Below, in pieces: positions 22,183 to 33,600 of a DNA stretch of 64,000 bases; the first letter of the stretch is position 1; every line of letters begins with the position of its first letter. A program made the translations under genes and the position numbers. Below the pieces are notes generated by a model that did not search any database, was not told the origin of the DNA, and saw nothing but the letters and a program-made list of their open reading frames with translations. The DNA lies in contig NC_058501.1 in assembly GCF_020382885.2 (NCBI RefSeq), forward strand, positions 18,038,001 through 18,102,000, in the 5' to 3' direction. This stretch comes from Scatophagus argus (Eukaryota > Chordata > Actinopteri > Scatophagidae).

Positions 22183-25100
22183 TTAAACGTTCTCATATAC
22201 AGCTGAAGTCTCCTCATACACGTTCTCCTCTGCTTCAAGGCAACGAATACATAAATAATTAAAAAATATAATTATGTTATTTTCATTCATTACATCCAAG
22301 CCTTCATGTGTTCAACGGAATTGTTATATAATCTAGTTTATTAATTATCCTACACTATATGGTCACAGTTATGATCAGATCAGCACTAACCTTTGTTGGA
22401 TTGTTGAGGTTGTTTTTTGTTGATTCTAAACATTAAAAACAAAGCATTGTTCAGATGAGATCATGCAATCAGACGCTACTCAAACCAGCAGCCTGTTTGT
22501 TACATTTAAAATAACTGCAACTGATTCTGCTTTTCTAGTTCTTAAAGCTACAATCCACTTACTTTTTCTTATAAATGTAGTATCCTCCAACACCAGCTGC
22601 TCCAAAAACGAGTAAACATCCAATTACTATGCCAGCAATGCAACCACCTGAGCAGCCTGATGTTGTGACTGGGATGACAGAAACAATAAAGAGCAGAAGA
22701 AGATGATTTTTACATCACTGAGGAACTCTTTGATCATACCTGTGGATACAAAGCATATAATAATCTGCCCCTTTAGGTGTCTTCACAGCTGGCCAGTTCT
22801 GTTCTGTTCCATTGTGGGTAATGTAGGTGTCAGCTTTTAACAAAGTAGATATCTCAGCATGAAGAACTGTGAGGCTTAATTTTACTCTTTTAAAGGACAA
22901 TTCAGTTCAAGTTTTTTAAGATTAAAACAAATCCAACACATTTAGTTGTTGGAAATGACTTTATGAGAAAAAGCTTGAAGAAGCAGGTGTATAATATTGT
23001 GGGCTGCAATATTCAAGACCATCAACAACATGTGAAATCAACACCATCTTGTTACCTGTTACAGATAATATGTGCAGCACCGATGACGTTCTCTCAGTTA
23101 TTTTATTTGTGACTTGACAGGTGTATTCGCCGCTGTCAGAAAACTCTGTTGTGTTTTTAGTGAACACAGCAGAGTTGTGTATCTCCGTCCCATTCAGCAT
23201 CCAGGTGTAACTAGCAGATGGGTTGGACTCAGCAGAGCAGGTTAAATTTATGGCCTGTCCAACATGTACCTCACTTGGACCTGTGATTTGAACATTGTCT
23301 GGTCCATCTGAAAAACAGATAAAGTCCTTACAGCAGTGTAAGTAATAAAGAATATCAAGCCTGTTCAATAAGTGACTTAAAAATCTAAAGTGTTGTGTTG
23401 CAGGTACACTGCAGTTTGTTACCTACAGTTAACATCCATGGTGAATGTAGCTTCCTCAGCGCTGACTGGGTTACTGACGTTACAGGAATATGTTCCACTG
23501 TCTGTTCTCTGTAGAGGGTCAATAAACAGCCCTCTGTTCTCGTCATAAAGCATCATGTTGTCTGCCAGGATCAGATCTGAGCCATCCTTCTTCCACCTTC
23601 TGTTAAATACAGTGCCAGCAGCCTCACAGGTTAAGTTGACAGACTTCTTCTCAATCGGCAGGTTTGTTGTCGATGTCAAAGAAACACCTGATATTCTCTC
23701 TGTTGGGCAAAAGATCACAGATTTTGTGTGAGTCTACAGACTTGTGACTTTTCCCGTGTCGGGTTGATGATGAGAACAAATGATGATCAGAGTTTTCACC
23801 ACAAGTCTGAGCTGTTTTTGTGTCCCCCAAACTCCTCACAGCAATATGTGACTCTTCAGTTGCTAAACGCTCCACTATGTTCACCACCCACACATGTATG
23901 GATGTTTTTGATGAGTGTTTTCTCATCAGAACAAAGATGTTTAATGTTTTTACTTCACTTAGTTTTATGTATTGTTTTTCAGATTTTTTTAAAATAATCA
24001 TGTTAAAGTACTCTGTTACTCATACTTTGCCAGTACAATTCAAACTCACCCAGTACAGAGACAACTGACAGCAGAGACGTTTCATATCTCAGAGTTTTCT
24101 GGTTAAAGGCCTGACAGCTGTAGTTTCCACTCTGACTCATCTGAATGTTTGTCAGTCTGAGCTCTGCTCCAGCATCGGTCAGCTGGTCTCCATTCAGAAA
24201 CCAGTAAAACATGGCAGCTGGTCTGGAGTCAGCTGAGCAGGACAGGATGATGTTTGATCCGACTGCATAGTGTTCAAGTGGTGGAGATGTTAAAATAATA
24301 TTTTCTGGGCCATCTGAGCGCAGGGGAGACAACAACAGCAAATAAATAAATAGATAATGAAAAAAGTTGTGGCAATAATCTAAAGTCTCTCGGGTATTTG
24401 CATGAAGATGCTGAGCACAAGCAGGTCAGTAACTCACAGCTGATGGAGAGGTTTACTTCATTGCTGCTGCTGTCATTACTGACAGGATTGGACACGAGAC
24501 ACCTGAATGGTCCCTGGTCATAGCGGGTCACACTGACTATAGTGAGGTTGGAGCCTCCATCAGTGAGCTGAACTCCGTCACTTTCTGTCACCTCAGAGCT
24601 GCTGTTCAGCCAGAGGAAAGAGAGGGAGGATCCAGAGGAGGAGCAGGTCAGTGTGACGGAGCTGTTGAACTCCACCAGGTCTGTGCTGCTGGCAGCTAAC
24701 ATTACATTGGAGACTGACTCTGTGGGTGGAAAACAACATGGTGGGATACTTGGTAACACACAGCACAGACACAGCAGAGGGAGGACTGCCAGAGGTGTGG
24801 AACTCCACCAAGTCTGTGGAGTTTGAAATTGCCACGACATTGGCAACACACACTGTAGGTGAAAAACACAGTGGGTTTACGCTCACCACCTTTCTTGTCT
24901 TAGAAAGGGAACATTTTTCCATAGATGTGAGCAAAGTAAAGTGTGGGAATGAATTATTTTAATGCATTTGACTTAGATGAACACATGCAGTCACGAGAAT
25001 GTGAACTTTACCATGAGACTTGACTGCTAGAAAGTTGATTTGTTGCTCTGACTGTCAACAGATTACAATATTAAATCTGACACAGCACAGATCACAGTCC

Positions 25101-27141
25101 AGGAGGGATGGACGTAGCTGTCCAACCCACTCTGCAAGTTTAATTATTACATCTTATCCTTCCTGATGTCTGTTTATTGGTGCAAAGCTTCACCAGTGTT
25201 GGCTAACCTCACAGGATGATCACGTCTAATAAGCCACAATCACATTCAACAACACAAAAGTCAAACTTACCCAGTACAGTCACAGGTGATGACTGAGACA
25301 TTTCATATCTGCCAGTTTTCTGGTTAAAGGCCTGACAGCTGTAGTTTCCACTCTGACTCATCTGAATGTTTGTCAGCCTGAGCTCTGCTCCAGTATCAGT
25401 CAGCTGGTCTCCATTCAGAAACCAGTAAAACATGGCAGCAGGTCTGGAGTCAGCTGAGCAGGACAGGATGAAGTTTGATCCTACTGCATAGTATTCATGT
25501 GGTGGAGATGTCAAAATAATATTTTCTGGGCCATCTGAATGCAGGGAAGACAACAACAGCAAATAAATAAATAAATACGGAAAAAAAGACTTTCTAAACA
25601 ACACTGACTGTGCAATGATACAGTTGACATTTAAGAACAAAAAATGAAATAAAATAAACATTGTCGCTGTTTTTCACTTTGCTCTCTCAGGTATTTGCAT
25701 GAAGATGTCCTTCTATGTGGAGTTTGGATGTTCTCCCTGTGCCTGCGTGGGTTTTCTCCGAGTTCTCCGGCTTCCTCCCACAATACCAAAAACATGCACG
25801 TTAGGTTAATTGGCTACTTTAAATTGTCCTAAGGTGTGAGTGTGAGAGTGTGTGGTTGTTTGTCTTTGTGTGTTGGCCCTGTGATTGACTGGCGACCAGT
25901 CCAGAGTGTACCCCGCTTCTCGCCCGTAGTCAGCTGGGATAGGCTCCAGCTCCCCCGCGACCCTGACGGATAAGCGGTATAGAAAATGGATGGATGGATG
26001 GATGTTGGTCAGGTCAGTAACTCACAGCTGATGGAGAGGTTTACTTCATTGCTGCTGCTGTCATCACTGACAGGATTGGACACGAGACACCTGAATGGTC
26101 CCTGGTCATAGCGGGTCACATTGACTATAGTGAGGGTGGAGCCTCCATCAGTGAGCTGAACTCTGTCACTTTCTGTCACCTCAGAGCTGCTGTTCAGCCA
26201 GAGGAAAGAGAGGGAGGATCCAGAGGAGGAGCAGGTCAGTGTGACGGAGCTGTTGAACTCCACCAGGTCTGTGCTGCTGGCAGCTAACATTACATTGGAG
26301 ACTGGCTCTGTGGGTGGAAAACAACATGGTGGGATACTTGGTAACACACAGCACAGACACAGCAGAGGAAACACTGCAGCAGCTGGTAATGAATCGCTTG
26401 TTTATCGAGGGCTGCTGAGTATTCGTGGCTGCTGCTCTAAAGTTTACACGAGCTCCTGCAGCTACAAAAAGCAACATTTGTTCACATGTTATTTGAGGAC
26501 AAGGACACACAAACCAAAAGGTTATTAGGGGTCTTCACAAAAGAATTTTCACAACACAGAGAGATTCATGATTTAGTCTTTTTTTAAATCAATTTGCAAT
26601 ATAATGCCACTGATATCAACAGATTTTGAAACTATAAATTTCTTTATCAATGAAAACCCATCCTGAAAAATAATTACACAATGATGTGATCTGAGTATTA
26701 AAAGTTATTCTTGTAATATTGTAAAAGCTTTACTGCACCACAGCTGACCAATGACAAATGCTCTTTACGACCCTTAATGTAAACCTTCATAAAGTTTAAT
26801 GCTTATTATTGTATTACTTAACTGTTAAAAAGTAATGTTGATTACTGCATTAACTAAAGTTACCATCTTTATAAACTACTAGATAATGTTTAATTGATGT
26901 CTTTTATCATGAACCTTCAAATTTCTATTAGGATATTTCCATTTCTACATCACTAGTTATCAACTGTTCTTAATCTTAATTAATGTATGATTATTGTGAA
27001 GCATTAGAAACACAGAAAACACCCAACTGAGTTCCACCACTTCAGACTACAAAAAAGCCCAGAAATAAAGAAACACACTGGTTATTTCACATGACAAGTC
27101 TGTCATGTGAAATAACCAGTGGTAACATAAAATAATAATTA

Positions 27142-27172
<31 letters not shown>

Positions 27173-28087
27173 CATTATGCAATAACATAATTTGAATATA
27201 TCTTACAGCACTGAAAGAGTGAAAACGTGAAACATTTGCTCACCATAAACTCTCAGTGTGGTGGCTCCATCCTTTGCTGCTTCTCCCTGTCGTACAATGA
27301 AAACGCTGTATTCTCCAGTGTCATTTAAATTCACGTTCCTGAGCTCCAGAGATCCAGAAGAAGGGAAGAAGGTGATCCTGCCTTCATACTCTGGTTCAGT
27401 GAGGGTTTCACCATTAAACGTGATTATATTCTTATTCTGATCAAAGTTCCATATGACTGTTAGAAGTGGTTTTCCTGGTGGAGTCAGTGTTGGGGTGAAC
27501 GTCACCGTCTGTCCAACAGTTGCATTCAGAGGACCATCTGGCAACACACCAGCTCCTGTGGTTAAACCTGAGAGACACGGTCACAGGTCTGAGAGGACTT
27601 AATGAAGACACACGATGATGTGCTTAATTCACACTTTGACACAAAGTCAGAACTGAAAGCTGATTGACTGAAACTGATTGTTTTTCTAGACTCGTGTCTT
27701 TTTGAGTTTACATATACAGTACAGGCTGAGCTTCTATTTGTAGTGCAGCAGTGGAGATTCCAGCCTTTGTTATCTTGTCTGAATTAGTAATAATCTTACA
27801 CTATGTATTACATGTTTGGAAAATTTTTTGTAATGCATACTACATATTTTGTTCCTTTTGTCTAACAAGACGCAGGGGTCTGTCCTAATGCCTCGATACA
27901 CTTATATCAATTAGAAAAACTCATTTCATCTTGTGTGAATTTTCACAAACATTTTACCTCTCAGAGCAAAATAAAGAAGGGATGCAACAGCTGAGTGAAT
28001 AAACATGTTTCTATCTGCTGTATTAAGTTTAAAGAGCTCACGTGAGACGACTCCCAGGACGATGAAGTGAATCACAGCTGTTTCCAT
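22183..28087 (-). CDS. Gene C: CEACAM-like receptor, N + 6 C2 domains, short two-tyrosine tail
   Basis: Spliced minus-strand gene of about 725 residues. Exons: signal 28042-28087; N domain 27244-27567; C2-1 26026-26307; C2-2 25271-25534; C2-1 24438-24719; C2-2 24050-24313; C2-3 23427-23699; C2-4 23056-23307; transmembrane 22563-22668; tail 22391-22425 and 22183-22232. Joints are phase 1 up to the membrane exon and the frame is open. Both C2-1 exons carry one extra serine codon (SSSNEVN) relative to gene A. The tail ends [17 protein letters not shown] family 2 SINE lies in the intron at 25708-26004. Architecture and tail match a CEACAM-like adhesion or signalling receptor; ligand unknown. Confidence 0.85.
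24778..24852 (-). pseudogene. Half C2-1 exon in gene C
   Basis: Acceptor CACCTACAG followed by the [18 protein letters not shown] segment, cut and joined to the intron tail ahead of the next C2-1 exon. Compared with genes A and E this copy has lost a further stretch including the first-cysteine strand. No donor remains. Confidence 0.75.
25708..26004 (+). mobile_element. 5'-truncated tRNA-derived SINE, family 2
   Basis: It begins at TCCTTCTATGTGGAGTTTGG and runs to the GGATGG tail, missing the tRNA-like head. It sits in the intron between the first C2-1 and C2-2 exons of gene C, opposite to the direction of transcription, only about 20 bp from the C2-1 exon edge at 26026. Confidence 0.85.
27076..27121. 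repeat. Perfect 21-bp inverted repeat (hairpin)
   Basis: The arms at 27076-27096 and 27101-27121 are exact reverse complements, separated by 4 bases. The sequence lies in the intron after the N-domain exon of gene C, next to an ATT microsatellite. Genes B and E have only one arm. Confidence 0.9.
27130..27173. repeat. ATT microsatellite
   Basis: Run of ATT/TTATT units in the intron between the N domain and first C2 exon of gene C. A shorter run is at 15755-15775 in gene B. Confidence 0.9.
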
Positions 28088-28799
28088 TTCATTCAGAGCC
28101 TCATCAAGTTTGACCAATTCAAAAACGAGATCACACTCCTTCACTTTGGCAGTTTGAGCACATCGAATGCTGATTTCAGTATATAAAGGAAGTACAAGGA
28201 AGTTGGCTACTTTGGGATGGGGATTTCCCCATCGCAGTACCTTTGAAAGGTTCATCTAATGATCTACAAGGTCGATCTCGTTCATGATTAACGAGGTATT
28301 AATCACTAGGTGTATGTAACGGCTTATTGGGAAGGTGTTACATAAGTCAACATGGGAATAAGTGTTGCAGAATGACTAAACATTGAGGGGTTTACTCAGA
28401 GTAGTACTACTGGTACTAGCATTCAGCATGCTAACAAACCTTAACAGACTGGATTGTGTCTTCTAGTGTGCTTGACGTTGCTAACAGTCAGCAGGACTCA
28501 GCGCTGTACATCAGTGTACATTGGACCAAACTTGTGTAATGAGACTGAAGCACTGACCAATTAGTGGAGTAGTGACTTCAGGACACAACGACCTCAATAC
28601 AAAGACTGTGACAAAATCCTGTTTGTTTTTTCTTAATTCTGTTTTGGGTTTTTATTTATTTATTTATTTTTCTTTACTGTTTGCGAATAAGATTTTATTT
28701 TGTTTTAAATCTATTTCTTTGAATTGAGTTCCCTAAACATTTTAATAGTAAGGAATACAGTGTTGTTTGTCCGGGGCACGTTTTTAGTCCAGATTAAAA

Positions 28800-29990
28800 T
28801 ATTTCAACTGTTTGATGGATTCCCACGGGAAGGAGAAGACAGAATGAATGAGAGTCATGAGAATGAAACTTAAGGACCTTTATCAGCTATTACTGAAATG
28901 TCATGACAACTCACTATTGGGTGGATTGCAATTCAGACTGTCATGTTCAACTCCCAACTTCTCATCATCAGATCAACATTTCCATGTGTCACATACTTTG
29001 GTTTATGACCAATGGCATTCCACTCAGCCTGAAATGAGTTACGACACAGTATGCAGACACCAACACAAGGAAGAAGGTGAACCAAGAAACTTTAATAACA
29101 TAAACTTACTCGAAAAAGGAAACAGATGAAGACAAGAGGCGCCTCGGAGGTCAGGTAATAATTATCCAAACAGTGAAATCTTTCCCAAAAAAAAAAAAAA
29201 GAAAGCAGGAAACTCAGAGCAAGCAGCAAACTGAAGGCACAAAACACAGACAAACTGACAAAACACACAAGGAGAGTGCAGGTATGTCAATACAGTTGGA
29301 TCTGGTCACAGGTGAAAACAATCAGGGTGGGACAAACAATCACCAAAGGAGGGAAAACGAACAAAGAAAAGAAATGAAAAGCTAAATCAGACCAGGCAGT
29401 GCACCGTCTCCATGTCAAAGAGAAGCTGAAATATGAACGTAGCTCCCACCATTTCACAACCTCCAGTTTTGTGGATGATGAATTTGAAAATCGAATACAT
29501 TTCTTACCTGAGAGGAACATAAGAATGGTTGACCTGAGTAGTTAATAATTCATTGCGTATCACTCAATTTGGTTCTCTCCTAACGTCATCTGACCTTCTG
29601 TTGTCTAGGTTTGTGCTACAACAAAATGAGTGGCGCTGAGATGATCTGCAGTAAATGAAACCTGCCACCAAGATGTCCACAGCCTGGCATTGCTTAATTA
29701 TTACCTCCATTAACAAACAAATAGCACACAACTGCATATTCTGAGCACCAGAACCTCATGCAATGGCTTGATCAAGTCAGAGGTTTTAGGGGCAAGACTA
29801 CAGTCCACAGCCAATAAAGCTGTTGGGGGGAAATTCTGAAAATTTAACCCAAAGGGGACATGAATATTTGGACCAAATTTCACGGCAGTACATCCAGTAG
29901 CTGTTGAGATATTCATTGTTGACCATAGTGGTGAATCAACTGATCTGAGCAAAAATCAACAAGTTAACTATTTTATTTCATTTTGACAAC
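28800..29990. other. Unit-specific intergenic sequence upstream of gene C
   Basis: This stretch lacks the upstream block shared by A, B and D. It holds an A-run at 29189-29202 and a purine-rich region. Near 29870-29920 is a stretch resembling a dispersed fish repeat (TTTGGACCAAATTTCACGG, GTAGCTGTTGAGATATTC). No gene or complete element was recognised. Confidence 0.4.
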
Positions 29991-30699
29991 CTATCCTTGA
30001 CCTCCAAATATCCACGAAGATATCCTGCTGAGTAAACAACATCAGTCCCACTTTGCTCCACGTCTTTCCTCCAACAGACTGGCAGAATAACTGCAGTCTG
30101 ACCAGAGGAGGGCAGCACACTGCAGCTTTTGGCATCAGAGTGCTCTGCATCAAGGATTCACCTCATTATTCAGGCAGCTGCCATAAGACCACATTTCTCT
30201 GAAGTCTGACGATTAACTCTCCCTTGTTCAAATAAATAACAACAGGATATACTTGCATATACTGTACGTCATATTATTATTAAACAACCAAATAATTTTC
30301 AATTTACAAGGTTAAGATTGGACACAATGGGAAAACAGAAAAATATAAGTAAGCATTAGATATACACTGAAAAATTACATGCTTAAACATTAGCTATAAA
30401 CATGACTAAGGCGATAATATTTCATGGCTGCCACATGTGTCATCTTTCTATGGAGCTCTTCTGCCCTCTAGTGGCCAACAATCAACTAAGACTTTCATAT
30501 ACATTCGTAATCCAGCTCCTGCCGAGTTTCACTGAACATCCACAACCTAAAGACAGAAGCAAAATGGTATCAGTTCTAAAAACACTGGGGTCTTTTCCTG
30601 TTGCAGGTGAGGACTTTACGAGTATTTTGATTTCTTTTCTTGGTGCATCTCCTTCTTTTCTATAGACGAGAGCATCAAAATAAGTTCTAAACTTACCTT

Positions 30700-33600
30700 A
30701 AAATGGAAAGACTGTGCGTTTATTTGTTCTCATAACGCTCCTCATGTCCTATTGGTAGGCAAAGAAAAATATGATTACATTATTTTCACTGATTACATCC
30801 AAGCATATGTTCAATTAAATTTTGACCTGCTGAAGTTTACTCTTGCAAGAGCTTTGTTGTTGTGTCTACATATTAAAATAAAACATTATTGAGACAAGAT
30901 TATGCAATCCAGTTGTAGTCAACACAGTAACCAATTTGGGTCTGGCTCATTTTTGGCCACAATGTTATGAAAACCATTAGATATACTGTGTCTCTAAATT
31001 TCAACATACATCTATTTGTGAGTTAATGCAGTAACAACGCAATAAAACACCAACGTTACATTCAGTTTTTTTGTACCAATTATCTATTTCAAGTGTTATC
31101 TTTAATTATTTTTTTAAGTCTATTCACATTCATTCACAGCTTTGTTGGCCTTCCTTGCCTGTCTGGTCATGATTTTTGTTTGTTTCTGACCATAACTTAA
31201 ACTGAACTTTTAACTTTACCTGCCTGGTCTCTGAGTCATGTCTTTGGGTTCAGACTTGGTAATAGAAGCTGTTACATTTACCAGCAATCTCTTTGATTCT
31301 TCCGTCTTTTGGCTCTAAAAGCCATTTTCCACTTACTTTTTTCTACAAATGTAGTATCCTCCAACAGCAGCTGCTACAAGGACGGCCACACATGCGATTA
31401 CTATCCCAGCGATGCAACCGGCTGAACAGCCTGATGTTTTGACTGGGAGAAAGGGAAGAAGAATATGATTTTCACATCATTGTGAAAACTGTTTCATCAT
31501 ACATGTGGATAGAAAGACTAAAATAATTTCCCCTTTCAGGTGACTGGTCCCACAAAACTTGGCTATTTAAATGGGAAAAGTAATCTAAAATTAATTGTAA
31601 CAACACCGGCGTGGGAGTGGGAGTTCTTCCTATTAGAATGTCTTTGGTCACAGCTTAGCACCGAATTACTGTGCATGTGTGAGACTGCAAGTATGGAGGC
31701 ACATAAGTACACAAAAGTATGTTTAAAATGAACTGGTTACGCTGGTTTGGAAGCTGCACTATTTTGTAGCAGTAACATCTACTTCTATTATTTTAAGACA
31801 ATGAAACCTGCTTATTTTGACTAGAATTAAACAGTAATAACAATTCCAACACAAAACAACTATGTAAAGTGAACTACATCAGCAGATTTTACAGATTTCT
31901 CTTCACTGATCTTGGGGAATACAACTGCTATATGCTTTTGTACTGCTGTGAGAAGTCTGGTGAATTTCCTCAAATCAGTTAGATGATGTGAGGTCCCAAC
32001 ACCTCCGTCATCCATGACTCATCTCTGCCTGAGGCAACTGTACGTTACAGATTCAAATCTCTGACCAAACTTTGGACAGCTGTGTTCCACTGTGGGTAAT
32101 GTAGGTGTCAGCTTTAAACACAGTAGATATCTTAGAATGAAGAACTGCGATGCTTGATTTTATTCTTTTAAAGGGCAATTCAGTGGAGTTTGTGCATAAG
32201 ATTAAAACAAATCCAAGACATTTAGTTGGTGGAATGAATCTGGGAGAAAAAGCTTGAATAAGCCTGCGGCTTCTCAAATTAACATATAACACTGTTGGGT
32301 TGCAATATCCAAGACCATCAACAAAAAGTGAAATCAACACCATCTTGTTACCTGTTACAGATAATATGTGCACCACCGATGACGTTCTCCCAGTTATTTT
32401 ATTTGTGACTTCACAGGTGTATTTGCCGCTGTCAGAAAACTCTGTTGTGTTTTTAGTGAACACAGCAGAGTTGTGTATCTCCATCCCATTCAGCATCCAG
32501 GTGTAATTAGCAGATGGGTTGGACTCAGCAGAGCAGGTTAAATTTATGGCCTGTCCAACATGTACCTCACTTGGACCTGTGATTTGAACATTGTCTGGTC
32601 CATCTGAAAAACAGATAAAGTCCTTACAGCAGTGTAAGTAATAAAGAATATCAAGCCTGTTCAATAAGTGACTTAAAAATCTAAAGTCTTGTGTTGCAGG
32701 TACACTGCAGTTTGTTACCTACAGTTAACATGCATGGTGAATGTAGCTTCCTCAGCACTGACTGGGTTACTGACGTTACAGGAATATGTTCCACTGTCTG
32801 TTCTCTGTAGAGGGTCAATAAACAGCCCTCTGTTCTCGTCATAAAGCATCATGTTGTCTGCCAGGATCAGATCTGAGCCATCCTTCTTCCACCTTCTGTT
32901 AAATACAGTGCCAGCAGCCTCACAGGTTAAGTTGACAGACTTCCCCTCAATCGGCAGGTTTGTTGTCGATGTCAAAGAAACACCTGATATTCTCTCTGTT
33001 GGGCAAAAGATCACAGATTTTGTGTGAGTCTACAGACTTGTGACTTTTCCCGTGTCGGGTTGATGATGACAACAAATGATGATCAGAGTTTTCACCACAA
33101 GTCTGAGCTGTTTTTGTGTCCCCCAAACTCCTCACAGCAATATGTGACTCTTCAGTGGCTAAACGCTCCACTCTGTTCACCACCCACACATGTATGGATG
33201 TTTTTAATGAGTGTTTTCTCATCAGAACAAAGATGTTTCATGTTTTTACTTCACTTAGTTTTATGTATTGTTTTTCAGATTTTTTTTTTTTAAATAATCA
33301 TGTTAAATCACTCTGCTACTCATATTTTGCCAGTACAATTCAAACTTACCCAGTACAGAGACAACTGACAGCAGAGACGTTTCATATCTCAGAGTTTTCT
33401 GGTTAAAGCCCTGACAGCTGTAGTTTCCACTCCGACTCATCTGAATGTTTGTCAGTCTGAGCTCTGCTCCAGTATCAGTCAGCTGGTCTCCATTCAGAAA
33501 CCAGTAAAACATGGCAGCAGGTCTGGAGTCAGCTGAGCAGGACAGGGTGATGTTTGATCCTACTGCATAGTGTTCATGTGGAGATGTTAAAATAATATTT

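Noticed and set aside
29189..29202. Poly-A run as evidence for a processed retrogene
   Set aside because: No coding similarity upstream and no flanking duplication seen.
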